Shown here piece by piece: positions 42,429-51,678 of a stretch of 64,000 bases of DNA. This DNA comes from CATQHB01 sp965262595 (GTDB lineage: Bacteria > Chloroflexota > Dehalococcoidia > Lucifugimonadales > UBA3495): positions 62,001-126,000 of the forward strand of contig OZ253548.1 in assembly GCA_965262595.1 (NCBI GenBank), in the 5' to 3' direction. Positions within the stretch are counted from its first letter, which is position 1, and each line of letters begins with the position of its first letter. Position numbers and translations under genes: made by a program. The notes under the pieces were generated by a model. The model saw only the letters and a program-made list of their open reading frames with translations. It did not search any database and was not told the origin of the DNA.

Positions 42429-43637
42429 TTAGATTACGCGAACGGCGCGCAGAAGACCCAATTCCCTCAGGGAAAGTCCTAGTTCGTCGCCCAGGATTTC
42501 CAGATTGTGTTCGCCCAGGCGGGGAGCGGCCCGAGTTGTCGCCATAGTGTTGACACCGTCGATTAAAAAGCCTGGCCCGGCGTATTTCAGCGGGCCAACC
42601 GCCGGGTGGTCCAACTTAACGAAATAACCCCGTTCCTCCAGGTGGGGCGACTCCACCACCTGCTGAGGACTCTGGACCAACCCGACCACCAAGCCCCGGA
42701 CCATAGTTTCGCGCATCAAGTCCAGGTTGCTCCACTGGGCAAGTTTGGGAGCGACCAAGTCATGCAGTTCCCGCCAGTGTTCCAGCCTGCCGGGACGGGA
42801 GGCGAATTTGGGGTCCAGAAGCCCCGGTTCCTCCAGGAATTCCGACCACGCTTCCATGGGCCGGCCCCCGGTACCGGCGGTGGTCAACGTGACCTCGCCA
42901 TCCAGGGTCGGCAAATGCATTCCATCCATCACGTTGCCGTCGCTGCCGCCCCGGTGGGGGCTCCGCCCGGTGTAGGTGTACGGGTGGATCAATCCGGACG
43001 GAGTGCTGATGGCCGCTTCCACCGTTGAAACGTCAATGTGAGTTCCAACGCCGGCCTGTTCCCGGTGCATCAGGGCCGCCATAACGGCGATGACGCCATT
43101 CCGGGCCGCGGTGATTTCCATTTGCTGAAGCGCCGTTCCCATGGGTGGGAGGGTTGCCGAGCCGGTTACCGCGTACAGGTAGCCTCCCATAGCTTGGGCC
43201 ACCAGGTCGTCTCCGTGGTACTCCGCGTAGGGGCCGCTCTGCCCAAAATAGGAAATCGATACCAGGATTAACCCCGGGTTGGCAACGGTTAGGGTCTCAT
43301 AGCCGATACCCAGGGTGTCCAAATGCCCGGGCGGGAAGCTCTCAATCACCACATCTGCGGATTCAACCAGCCGCGTGAATAGCTCCCGCCCCGTTTCCTG
43401 GGTCAGGTCTAGGGTGATGCCGCGCTTGTTGGTGTTGAAGGCCAAAAACGCGGTGCTGCGGTCGGGGTGGGGTTCGTCACCAATGAAGGGCGGTTCATGG
43501 CGCGTCTGATCGCCCCAGCCTGGCGGCTCCACCTTAATGGTGTCGGCGCCCTGGTCCGCCAGGAGTTTGGCGCAAAAAGACCCGGATGGTTGGTGGGTCA
43601 CCTCGATAACCCGTACATCGGACAGTATTCCTGACAT
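42429..43637 (-). CDS. CaiB/BaiF (class III) CoA-transferase
   Basis: A 402-residue family-III CoA-transferase. ATG 43637 is chosen for the GGAGG site 6 bases upstream and the family start MSGILSDVRVIEVTHQPSGS. Visible motifs include LLADQGADTIKVEPPGWGDQ and the central NKRGITLDL (Asn-Lys-Arg-Gly). The catalytic Asp region at SISYFGQSGPYAEYHGDDLV is present. These enzymes move CoA between carboxylic acids. It lies 131 bases downstream of a second CaiB/BaiF gene on the same strand. Its stop codon is formed by the TTAG flank of a mobile-element fragment. Confidence 0.92.
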   Translation of the reverse strand: MSGILSDVRVIEVTHQPSGSFCAKLLADQGADTIKVEPPGWGDQTRHEPPFIGDEPHPDRSTAFLAFNTNKRGITLDLTQETGRELFTRLVESADVVIESFPPGHLDTLGIGYETLTVANPGLILVSISYFGQSGPYAEYHGDDLVAQAMGGYLYAVTGSATLPPMGTALQQMEITAARNGVIAVMAALMHREQAGVGTHIDVSTVEAAISTPSGLIHPYTYTGRSPHRGGSDGNVMDGMHLPTLDGEVTLTTAGTGGRPMEAWSEFLEEPGLLDPKFASRPGRLEHWRELHDLVAPKLAQWSNLDLMRETMVRGLVVGLVQSPQQVVESPHLEERGYFVKLDHPAVGPLKYAGPGFLIDGVNTMATTRAAPRLGEHNLEILGDELGLSLRELGLLRAVRVI

Positions 43638-43737
43638 TGATTCCTCCGCTGAAGGCGTTACGGCGGCCCCCCAATAGGATTGCCGGAAATGGAGCACCGG
43701 TCCGGAATACCCCGCCACGCCGTAATCACCCGTTGTC

Positions 43738-43763
43738 TGAGCCGTCCCGCGCGGGACGGCTCA
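43738..43763. terminator. 26-base perfect palindrome between CoA-transferase genes
   Basis: TGAGCCGTCCCGCGCGGGAC and its completion form a 13-bp stem with no loop, 5 bases past the stop of the gene at 43769. It lacks a T-tract, so it may be an attenuator, mRNA-stability element or protein site. Confidence 0.5.
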
Positions 43764-43768
43764 ATCCG

Positions 43769-45028
43769 TTACGGACGCCGCTCGTCCGGTTTGGGGCTGT
43801 TGAAAATCACTTCTGCCTGGTATAGCTCTTCTATTTCCGCCGGAGACATTTCGGCGGCTTCTTCAAGCACCTCTTGATTGTTGCTCCCCAACCCGGCGAC
43901 TTTATTAATGCTCAAGGGTATTCCCGGGGTTTGAAAGGGCCGGCCGGCAAAGGTTCTTTGCCCGACGCCGGGAGCTTGAGGGTTTCCGAATTCCCAGAAG
44001 AAACCCCGCTGTTTGAGGTGAGTATCGTTGACCAAGTCCTGGGCGGTCAGGGACGCGCCCGCGCTGATGCCGTGCTGCTGCAGTTGTCGGGCCAACTCCT
44101 GGTCGTCTTTGGTGGCGGTCCATTCACCCAACAGTTGGTCCAACTCCTGACGGTTTTGCCACCGCCCCAAAGCGGTGTTGAACTTGGCGGCCTCAGCCCA
44201 ATCGGGAAAACCCATAGCCTCTTTCAAGGCAGACCATTCAGAGTCGGAGGACACCACGATGACAATCCAGCGGTCGTCGTCCTGGCAGGGATAAACGTTA
44301 TGGGGAGCCTTCCACCAATGGCCGCAGCCCAAACGGTCGCGGGTGATGCCCCGCTGCGCCTCCAGGATGGCCGGGCCGATGGCCGAAACGCCGGTCTCCT
44401 GCATCGTAAGGTCGATACGCATGCCCTGGCCGGTCTTGTTTCGTTGATACAATGCCAGAAGGAGGGCATAGGCCACGTTGTTGCCAACGGAATGGTCCAT
44501 GTAGTTATTGCTGGCCCGCATCGACGGACCTCCTTCATAGCCGGTCAGAAAGGAAAGGCCGCAAGCCGCGTCAACCGTTCTGGCCCGGGACCCGGCCCGT
44601 CGCCAGGGACCGGTGTAGCCGTAGGCGGTACTGCTCAAGGAAATGATACGCGGGTTGATTTCCGCCAGGCTGGCGTGGTCAAATCCGAAGCGCTGCATCG
44701 TGCCGGGCCGAAAGTTGTCGGTGACGATGTCGGACTTGGCTACCAGCTTTAGAAACAGATCCTTTCCTTGAGGAGTGGTGACGTCCAGGCACAGACTCCG
44801 CTTGTTGCGGGCCCCAAAATAGACCAGGTTACCCCCTTCATTCCACCACTCGTCGCCGGGCTTACCCTCGGGAAACGGGCCGGATTTTCGGTCCTGCAGA
44901 TGATCGACGCTCTCCACCCGGATTACGTCGGCCCCAAAGTCGGCCAGGAACCCGGTACCCCAGGGCAATGCGTGAACCTGCTCCAAGGTCAGAACCCGGA
45001 CACCGTCAAGAATTCCTTTCGGTGACAT
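43769..45028 (-). CDS. CaiB/BaiF (class III) CoA-transferase
   Basis: A 419-residue class-III CoA-transferase, distinct from its neighbour. The start MSPKGILDGVRVLTLEQVHA follows AGGAGGAG by a few bases. Motifs include FLADFGADVIRVESVDH, ARNKRSLCLDVTTPQGKDL and SLSSTAYGYTGPWRRAG with YMDHSVGNNVAYALLLALYQ. It is the first of two CoA-transferase genes. Two dissimilar class-III genes in a row suggest a heteromeric enzyme or two steps of a pathway; the MmgE/PrpD gene upstream may use the CoA ester made. Confidence 0.92.
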   Translation of the reverse strand: MSPKGILDGVRVLTLEQVHALPWGTGFLADFGADVIRVESVDHLQDRKSGPFPEGKPGDEWWNEGGNLVYFGARNKRSLCLDVTTPQGKDLFLKLVAKSDIVTDNFRPGTMQRFGFDHASLAEINPRIISLSSTAYGYTGPWRRAGSRARTVDAACGLSFLTGYEGGPSMRASNNYMDHSVGNNVAYALLLALYQRNKTGQGMRIDLTMQETGVSAIGPAILEAQRGITRDRLGCGHWWKAPHNVYPCQDDDRWIVIVVSSDSEWSALKEAMGFPDWAEAAKFNTALGRWQNRQELDQLLGEWTATKDDQELARQLQQHGISAGASLTAQDLVNDTHLKQRGFFWEFGNPQAPGVGQRTFAGRPFQTPGIPLSINKVAGLGSNNQEVLEEAAEMSPAEIEELYQAEVIFNSPKPDERRP

Positions 45029-45420
45029 CTAACTCCTCCTAAGAGTGTCAGGACTGGTTAGCCATGCCCCGCAATTGGGAACCTGATTTTACGCAGGAGT
45101 GGTTCACCTGCCAATCAGTGATGACTCCTCGATGGCAAATAACTGCGGCAAATAACTGCCGGACGTTGATTTGATTCCCGTCCGGCCCATGGGCTGGCCC
45201 ATTGGGCGCTGAATTGGGAAAGTTGACCAGGTCAACACGCCAACGATTGTAGCCCAACGGCATATATTCTACAAACTAAAACTTGTCCCTTTCGGGCGCG
45301 TAGGCGGCGAACCCGCGGCGCGACGGCGGCCCCGACGGCTAGGTGAAAACCGGCAACGGTTTGCCGATGTTGGGCGGTCCACCAAGATCGTTGCGGCGCT
45401 TGATTTGGATGCCTGGCGAA
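45029..45420. other. Intergenic region
   Basis: A 392-base gap between co-directional genes. No recognised gene, repeat or clear terminator. Confidence 0.45.
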
Positions 45421-46779
45421 TCACTGCGTTGCCGACAACAGCCGGGTTAGCTCGCCAATGGTTTCCAACTTGTCCAGGCGGGACACCGTGTCGATGACTT
45501 GACGCATTGTCCCTTCTCCCAGGGTCTCCCGCGATAGCATCTCGAACTTGCTTACAAGTTCCGCTTGGGACGGCGGGTTGGAGTAGTCCCCATGTTGGCT
45601 GGTTACAGTGGATTTTAGCGTGCGCCGGTCTTTAAGCCGTACCGTAACCGAGGCTGCCGGATAATCGTACCGTCGGAGGTTCATCTGCTCGTCGGGGACT
45701 ACCGCGACGCGCCGGGCCAATGCTCTGGTGTCGGCGTCTTCTATTCGCTCCGGGGAAAAGGCGGTAACGTCGGTGATCCCGGTACGAATGGCTGCGGCCA
45801 CCGCGTAGGGGATGGAGAACTTGGCCGAGAGCATATTGGGAGGCTCCGGGTTGGCCATTATTTGCACTATTGGCGGCGCCTCAACCTCTACTGAGTCCAC
45901 GTCCGCGGCGGTAAAGACCTCTTTCTGCATCAAGGATTGCACTGCGTCCAGCACCGGGTGGTTGTATAAGCAGCAGGCGTGGAACTTGAAATAGTTCTGC
46001 TCGATTCGGAATTGGCCCGGTGTCCCCAGTCCTGCCACGGCGAGGTCGGGATCGAATCCTTTCCCCAAAATGCTGCGATACAAATCGGCTGGCCCATCGG
46101 CAATCCCGGTGAAACCGCACCGGGCCAGGTGCGCGGCCATAATTCCCTGAAACCCGGACCTGCCGGGGTACAAGTTTCGGATAGTGGCCCCTTCCAAACA
46201 GGGAGTCCAGGTGTTGGCCGGGCTCATTGAGGCGGCCAGGTTCAGCGCGAGTCGGGTCTGGCCCGGGTCGAATTTCAACAGACGCGATGTGGCCGCCGCT
46301 GCCCCGATAGTGCCCCAGGTGCCGTGGGAGTGGACCTCGGCCCGGGCCTGGGTGGCGGTCCCAACGCGGGACGTTACTTCATACCCAACTATGATGCTTT
46401 CCAAGACTTCTGCGCCGCTGCGGCCCAGGTCTTCGCCTACGGCCAGGGCGGCGGGCGTCACGTGGATCGAAGGGTGCCCGCCGCCCAACCGACTGCCTTC
46501 GTCCATTTCCAGGGCAACCCCAGCCGTAGCGTTGACCATGGTGGCCCAAACCGGTTGGGTTGTTCCGGAGTGGCCGATCAGGGTCGATTTTCCAGGCCCG
46601 CCCATTTCCGAGGCCAGGCGGGCGAAGTTGGCGTTTTCCGGCTGGCGGCTGCCGGCGTTAATGGCGCCGATGGTGTCCAATACCACGTTTTTGGCTGCCG
46701 CTACCGTGGAACTTGCCAGGTCTTGCAGACGAAGGGTCGCTACAAATTCCGCCAGTTGGTCGAGATAGTCTTTCGGCAT
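45421..46779 (-). CDS. MmgE/PrpD family protein
   Basis: A 452-residue protein of the MmgE/PrpD family, which includes 2-methylcitrate dehydratase and cis-aconitate decarboxylase. ATG 46779 is chosen over 46794 because GAGGG lies 6 bases upstream. Family features include VLDTIGAINAGSRQPENANF, MVNATAGVALEMDEGSRLGG with the following GHPSIHVTPAALAVGE, and NYFKFHACCLYNHPVLDAVQ. Dehydration or decarboxylation of a tricarboxylic-type or other 2-hydroxy acid is likely. It lies upstream of the CoA-transferases on the same strand. Confidence 0.9.
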   Translation of the reverse strand: MPKDYLDQLAEFVATLRLQDLASSTVAAAKNVVLDTIGAINAGSRQPENANFARLASEMGGPGKSTLIGHSGTTQPVWATMVNATAGVALEMDEGSRLGGGHPSIHVTPAALAVGEDLGRSGAEVLESIIVGYEVTSRVGTATQARAEVHSHGTWGTIGAAAATSRLLKFDPGQTRLALNLAASMSPANTWTPCLEGATIRNLYPGRSGFQGIMAAHLARCGFTGIADGPADLYRSILGKGFDPDLAVAGLGTPGQFRIEQNYFKFHACCLYNHPVLDAVQSLMQKEVFTAADVDSVEVEAPPIVQIMANPEPPNMLSAKFSIPYAVAAAIRTGITDVTAFSPERIEDADTRALARRVAVVPDEQMNLRRYDYPAASVTVRLKDRRTLKSTVTSQHGDYSNPPSQAELVSKFEMLSRETLGEGTMRQVIDTVSRLDKLETIGELTRLLSATQ

Positions 46780-47248
46780 AATGTCCCTCACCATCGAGAT
46801 GGGTTCTTTATCTATTCTTTATTTATTCCTTTCATTCACTTGGTCAAGGCAATCGCCCGCTGTCAGCGGTTCAAATGCTGGGTATCACCGGCGGGTTTTC
46901 TGCCGTCCTTGGCTCCGTTCGTCACGGCCGATATGGCAGGTTACATAATGACGTTGCCACCTCGAACTTGTAAATACTTTCACGGCGAAAAAGTTGTGAC
47001 GACCCAAAAGGACACGCCAGAAAGCTAATGCAATTGCATGGGATATGGCAGGAGGGTGAGGTCAAGACAACGGACGTTGCGGCCGGCAGCCAGCCGGTCC
47101 CCCGCGTCTTTTGACACCTCCGCCGTTCTCAATATACTGTAGATGGAAAGCGCCGGCGCAGGGATGCCTGCGCAGAACTTTTCCCTTCGCTATGGATCAC
47201 GTTTCGGATACGGTCCCACAAAATTGAAAAGAGAGTCGAGAAAACACT
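46780..47248. other. Divergent intergenic region
   Basis: A 469-base gap that holds the strong plus-strand promoter at 47111-47138. Nothing else recognised. Confidence 0.5.
47111..47138 (+). promoter_or_regulatory. Sigma-70 promoter for the acyl-CoA dehydrogenase-fold gene
   Basis: TTGACA (47111-47116), a 16-base spacer and TATACT (47133-47138). The predicted leader before the GTG start at 47249 is about 105 bases, long enough for control elements. Confidence 0.65.
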
Positions 47249-48415
47249 GTGATTGAAACCCAAGATAGCGCCCAATACCTGAAAACCGCTCGCAACCTGT
47301 CAGAACGGGTTGCGGCCTACGCCGACCGTATTGACCAGGAGCGAAGAATGCCGTCCGAATTGGCCAACGAGTTGGCGGACGCGGGTTTTTTCCGATTGCT
47401 TCTGCCCAGGTCTCTGGGTGGCGCCGAGCTGGAGCACCCGGTTTTCCTGCGCATAATTGAAGTTTTCGCCGCGGTTGACGCCAGCGTCGCCTGGTGCTTG
47501 AACCAGAACAATGTTTTTTCGTTGAGCGCGGCAAGGATGCAGCCGTCCATCGCACAACAGATTTGGGCGGAGCCGCGGGCGGTAGTCACCAATGGTCCTC
47601 CCACGTCGGCGGTAAGGGCAGCGCCGGTTGAGGGAGGGTACCGCCTCACCGGCCACTGGAACTTCAGCAGCGGCAGTGACCACGCTACCTGGCTTGCGGC
47701 GTTGGCGCCCGTGATGAGCCCGGCACAACCACCGAATGCCTCCCGGGACCCGGAAGGCCCACGAACATTCTTGATTCCCAAAGCGGAAGTCCGTTTCGTT
47801 GATATGTGGCAAGTTTCCGGTTTGCGGGGAACGGGCAGCTTCAGCTTTCAGGTGGATGATCTTTTCGTCCCCGAAGAGCGGACGTACGACCCGAATGCCG
47901 TGGTGACAACGGGCGGGCCGCTTTACATCGTCCCCCGAACTCTGCTGTTCGGTTCCGGGTTTGCGACTGTTGCCCTGGGCGTGGCCGCCAAGAGCCTGGA
48001 AATTGCCGTCGCGATGGTCTGCGGCGGTGGTCCGAGCCGGGGCCGGGCTGCTCCTCGCGGCCAACAATCCACGCATCGGACCATTGGCGAAGCGGAAGCC
48101 ATCCTCCACTCGGCGCAAGCCTTTCTTCGGGAGAGCGTCGGGTCGGTGTGGGACTCTGCCAGTCAATGCGGCGTCCTGGATCCCGGCCAACGGATCCGGA
48201 TGCGATTGGCCAGTACCCACGCCCTTCGGATGTCCGCCCAGGTTGTTGATATGAGCTATAACCTGTGCGGGTCGGGCGCGATTTTTGCCTCCAACCCCAT
48301 TCAGCGAAGGTTCCAGGATATGCACGTAATGACGCAGCATATTCAGGCCCATCATTCGCATTATGAAACTGCCGGACAAGCAATGTTGGGGCTGGAACCG
48401 CTGGGGAATTATTAG
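47249..48415 (+). CDS. Acyl-CoA dehydrogenase-fold oxidoreductase or monooxygenase
   Basis: A 388-residue protein of the acyl-CoA dehydrogenase fold. The GTG at 47249 is used; no ATG is near and the ribosome site is weak. The N-terminal helical domain reads ELADAGFFRLLLPRSLGGAE. The middle beta domain has GGYRLTGHWNFSSGSDHATW. The C-terminal helical domain has YNLCGSGAIFASNPIQRRFQ, then DMHVMTQHIQAHHSHYETAG. The His-rich end and the absence of the usual catalytic Glu context favour the flavin-dependent monooxygenase branch (DszC/HpaB-like) over a true dehydrogenase. The stretch near residue 270 is poorly conserved and could hide compensating frameshifts. Confidence 0.85.
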   Translation: MIETQDSAQYLKTARNLSERVAAYADRIDQERRMPSELANELADAGFFRLLLPRSLGGAELEHPVFLRIIEVFAAVDASVAWCLNQNNVFSLSAARMQPSIAQQIWAEPRAVVTNGPPTSAVRAAPVEGGYRLTGHWNFSSGSDHATWLAALAPVMSPAQPPNASRDPEGPRTFLIPKAEVRFVDMWQVSGLRGTGSFSFQVDDLFVPEERTYDPNAVVTTGGPLYIVPRTLLFGSGFATVALGVAAKSLEIAVAMVCGGGPSRGRAAPRGQQSTHRTIGEAEAILHSAQAFLRESVGSVWDSASQCGVLDPGQRIRMRLASTHALRMSAQVVDMSYNLCGSGAIFASNPIQRRFQDMHVMTQHIQAHHSHYETAGQAMLGLEPLGNY

Positions 48416-48796
48416 CCGGTTGTGACATAAGCCCCCCAATCAGGCAACGCGGCCCAGGCATTTTGTAATTATTGGACGGGAGCGAAGTTAGCGAAATGAC
48501 GGCTTCCAACAACCTGACTTCCATCAAACTGTCCACTACGGCCAGCCAATGCCGGTGACCCAACCACCGTACCCGGCTTGAACCGAGGTTGAACCGCCAC
48601 CGAACCTCATACAACGTGGCCGGATCGGTTACCCGGCGGCGTTCGACCACTGCCCAGCCCGGTCAGCCACCGCCGGGCGTCTGCTTATCGTTGACCGGGG
48701 ATTGGTTGTCTGGAAGGGCATATATTTCAACTCAGGAGAGACCCAGCCGGTGTAACCTGGCGAGTCAGAATTTGTTGGGCAAGGAGGGAAGGCAGG
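48416..48796. other. Intergenic region
   Basis: A 381-base gap before the epimerase gene. It ends with an AGGAGGGAAGG ribosome site. No other feature recognised. Confidence 0.45.
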
Positions 48797-49822
48797 TTGG
48801 ATGTACTAGTTATCGGCGGCACCGGTTACATGGGCAAGTTGATGGTCGAAAGGCTATTGGCACGGGGAGACCGAGTAACCATCTTCACCAGGGGGATCAC
48901 TCGGCCCCATTGGTGGAACCGCGTCTCTCACATTGCAGGCGACCGTAACAACCCCGATGAATTCCGGGCTAAGCTGAGTGGAATGAGCTTTGATGCGGCA
49001 GTCGACACCCAAGCCTATCGATGGGAAGATGTCAGTTCGGCGGCGGACACTTTGCGGGGAAACGTTGGCCGTTACCTATTGGTGAGCACCAGCTCGGTGT
49101 ACCTGGACGGGCCGGTGGACTTTTTTCGCCATTGCCCCTACGACGAGTCGGCGGTTGACTGGACTTCCCTGGACTACAGCTATCCTGAAGGGGAAGACAC
49201 CTACGCTGTGGGCAAGCGGCACTGCGAAAAATGGTTGCTGGAAAACGGAGATATTCCCAATACCATAGTCCGTATCCCGGCGGTAATGGGTCCCGAAGAC
49301 CCCACCGGCCGTATGTGGTGGTGGGTGCAGCGGGCCCTGGACGGAGGGCCGGTCATCGTCGCCGACGGAATGCGGGGCGCTTTCCGGACCTTTTTCAGCC
49401 ACGACGCCGCTGCCAATTTCATCCGGGTGTTGGACGCGCCAAAGACGATCGGGGGCATCTACTTCATGGGTATGCCGGAAATCCTGAGCATCGAACGTTG
49501 GGCCGAGCTAATTTGGGCTGCCGCCGGTCACCGCTCCCAGGTGGTTTACGTACCTCAGGAGATCATCAGCCTTAACCACGAACTGCGAGACTACGCCGCT
49601 CCACTCACCCGCCGTGCCGCTAACATCCATGACTTGTCCCGCGCGCAACGCGACATCGGGATCGTAACTACGCCCGTCGCGGAATGGGTGCAGACGACGG
49701 TTGACTGGTACCGCGACAACTATAGCGGGCCAACTTCTGAAGGTTACCAACTGCGGGCTAACGAATTGGCGTTGGCCGAAGCCTGGCAAGCGGGGATGCG
49801 GGAACTGGTTGCCAGGTTTTAA
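48797..49822 (+). CDS. NAD-dependent epimerase/dehydratase family protein
   Basis: A 341-residue extended-SDR protein. The start codon is TTG at 48797: it gives Met-Asp-Val-Leu-Val-Ile-Gly, the first beta strand, and AGGAGG lies 10 bases upstream; a nearby ATG is out of frame. The nucleotide motif is VIGGTGYMGKLMVERLLARG. The catalytic motif is Tyr-x-x-x-Lys in DTYAVGKRHCEKW, with STSSVY as the preceding Ser strand. It resembles nucleotide-sugar epimerases and RNA-binding relatives such as CSP41; context favours a catabolic dehydrogenase but does not prove it. Confidence 0.85.
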   Translation: MDVLVIGGTGYMGKLMVERLLARGDRVTIFTRGITRPHWWNRVSHIAGDRNNPDEFRAKLSGMSFDAAVDTQAYRWEDVSSAADTLRGNVGRYLLVSTSSVYLDGPVDFFRHCPYDESAVDWTSLDYSYPEGEDTYAVGKRHCEKWLLENGDIPNTIVRIPAVMGPEDPTGRMWWWVQRALDGGPVIVADGMRGAFRTFFSHDAAANFIRVLDAPKTIGGIYFMGMPEILSIERWAELIWAAAGHRSQVVYVPQEIISLNHELRDYAAPLTRRAANIHDLSRAQRDIGIVTTPVAEWVQTTVDWYRDNYSGPTSEGYQLRANELALAEAWQAGMRELVARF

Positions 49823-50175
49823 GCCTTGTCATTGAGTGGCGCTGCGGGTAGTATTTCCGTGTCCCCAACCCCGGCGCACCGAACAGCGAAAACACGACCT
49901 TTACTGGCTTGTTATGCCACCGGACATCATCTGTTCCCGGAAAAAACCGACGGTCAGCGCTTCTATGACGGTCCGGAAAGGGCAATGCCGGTTCCACACT
50001 CCGCCGGTTCGGTACGGTTCAGCGGTTGCGCTTAAGCGTCGCCAGCGGTTGGGCCGACCTGCCCGGGAGACGGGTTTATTGGGCTGCCGGAACGGCCCGG
50101 CTTCGGTTTGACCCTTAAAGTTAGGTTTGGCCCTTAAAGAAGGAAGGCAATAGTCGGAGACTTGACGGAGGGACA
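49823..50175. other. Intergenic region
   Basis: A 353-base gap with no recognised gene or repeat; it ends in the GGAGGG ribosome site of the amidase. Confidence 0.45.
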
Positions 50176-51381
50176 ATGGCTCAGTCATCGCCATATTTGA
50201 ACGATCCTCTAAACGCTTTCTGTCGGGATAGCGATGCCTTTCTGCAGGGTTCTCCCGATGGAACATTGTTCGGATTGACCTTTGCGGTTAAAGATATTTT
50301 CGACGTCGCCGAATACGTTACCGGTTGCGGCAACCCCCATTGGAAAGCCACTCATGCCCCGGCCGAGCGCAATGCTTGGGTCGTCCAGGCCCTTGTTGAC
50401 GCCGGAGCCGTCATGACGGGTAAAACCATCACCGATGAGTTGACGAGAGGCATTTTCGGCGAGAACGTTCATTACGGAACCCCTACCAACCCTAGAGCGC
50501 CGGGCCGAGTACCCGGAGGCTCCTCCAGCGGTTCAGCTGCGGCGGTGGCCGGGGAACTGGTCGATTTTGCCCTGGGTTCGGATACCGGCGGTTCGGTGCG
50601 AGTCCCCGCCAGCTTTTGCGGACTGTACGGGCTGCGTCCTACCCACGGACGGATACCTCGAGATGGGATGCTGCTCCAAGCGCCCAGCTACGACACTATT
50701 GGCTGGTTCGCCCGTGACCCGGTGACCTTCGCCAGAGTCGGGGCGGTCTTGTTGGCTGCCGGTTCGCAAGGCCCGCGGCCCCGCCGGCTAATCATCGCTG
50801 AAGATGCTTTTGAGCTGGCCGACCCTCCGGCGAGGGAGTCTCTGTTGGCTGGTGTAACCAACATCAGCTCCCGGTTCGACTTTGTCTCCACCGAACGGCT
50901 TTCGCCATCCAGTCTCACCCAGTGGTCCGAGTATCAGCAGGTCTTGCAAAGCCGCGAGGCCTGGGAGTCAATCCGGGATTGGATTGACTTGGTTAACCCC
51001 GCATTCAGTTTTGAGGTTTCCGACCGGTACGTGACGGCCCGGGCGGTAACCGACGCCCAGGTGGAAACGGCTCAAGCGGGCCGAGACGCCGTAATCGCTC
51101 GGATGAATGAAGTTTTCGCCGGCGGGGACACCGTTGTTTGTCTGCCCTCCACGGTGGGGCCTGCTCCACCAATCGGTCAGCCGGTTTCGGAAAGACATAG
51201 TCTGCGCCTTCGCAACAGCGCCCTGACATCAATCGCCGGCAATACCGGAAGACCCCAGCTCAGTCTGCCAATTGGCGATGTTGAAGGGTTGCCCCTGGGG
51301 TTGTCGCTGTTGGGCGATCCGGGATCAGATGAGGCGCTGATAGCGTTGGCTATTGAGATGGCAGCAATGCCTCAAAAGTAA
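50176..51381 (+). CDS. Amidase signature family hydrolase
   Basis: A 401-residue amidase. The Ser-cisSer-Lys triad is present: Lys39 (LTFAVKDIFD), the Ser run at 116-120 in RVPGGSSSGSAAAVAGE, and the nucleophile Ser140 in ALGSDTGGSVRVPASFCGLY. The length is shorter than GatA (about 485), nearer to small amidases such as those for aryl or urea-derived amides. There is no signal peptide, so it acts in the cytoplasm. AGGGA-type site 4-6 bases before the ATG. It precedes a THI5-like gene, an MFS transporter and an arylamine N-acetyltransferase on the same strand, a setting that fits amide or aryl-amine breakdown (inference). Confidence 0.9.
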   Translation: MAQSSPYLNDPLNAFCRDSDAFLQGSPDGTLFGLTFAVKDIFDVAEYVTGCGNPHWKATHAPAERNAWVVQALVDAGAVMTGKTITDELTRGIFGENVHYGTPTNPRAPGRVPGGSSSGSAAAVAGELVDFALGSDTGGSVRVPASFCGLYGLRPTHGRIPRDGMLLQAPSYDTIGWFARDPVTFARVGAVLLAAGSQGPRPRRLIIAEDAFELADPPARESLLAGVTNISSRFDFVSTERLSPSSLTQWSEYQQVLQSREAWESIRDWIDLVNPAFSFEVSDRYVTARAVTDAQVETAQAGRDAVIARMNEVFAGGDTVVCLPSTVGPAPPIGQPVSERHSLRLRNSALTSIAGNTGRPQLSLPIGDVEGLPLGLSLLGDPGSDEALIALAIEMAAMPQK

Positions 51382-51605
51382 TTACCAAGGGCGACGCCGG
51401 TTCGTTCAAAACCATACTGAGCTCCCCAATAATGGCGGGACGTCCTTTTTCCGGCAGTAACAAAGACCCCAGGCCGTGGGATAGCAGGCGTATATTCCGG
51501 CCCCTCCACCAGCTCAGGATTAACCGGGGCAATAGACCCACACAAGGACTTTTGAAAGAATCTGACCGGCGTTAACCGGCGTGGCGGTGGCTGCGCGGCG
51601 GGTGG

Positions 51606-51611
51606 TATAAT
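51606..51611 (+). promoter_or_regulatory. -10 box upstream of the second THI5-like gene
   Basis: TATAAT in GTGGTATAATACCG, itself a small palindrome, 68 bases before the ATG at 51679. No matching -35. Confidence 0.35.
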
Positions 51612-51678
51612 ACCGCCCATATATAGAGCTTTCGGGTTCGCTCTTATCTTGACGGATGTTTGAGATGGAGGATCGGCA

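Noticed and set aside
47300..48439. A 379-codon open frame on the minus strand
   Set aside because: Antisense to the acyl-CoA dehydrogenase-fold gene; no family features.
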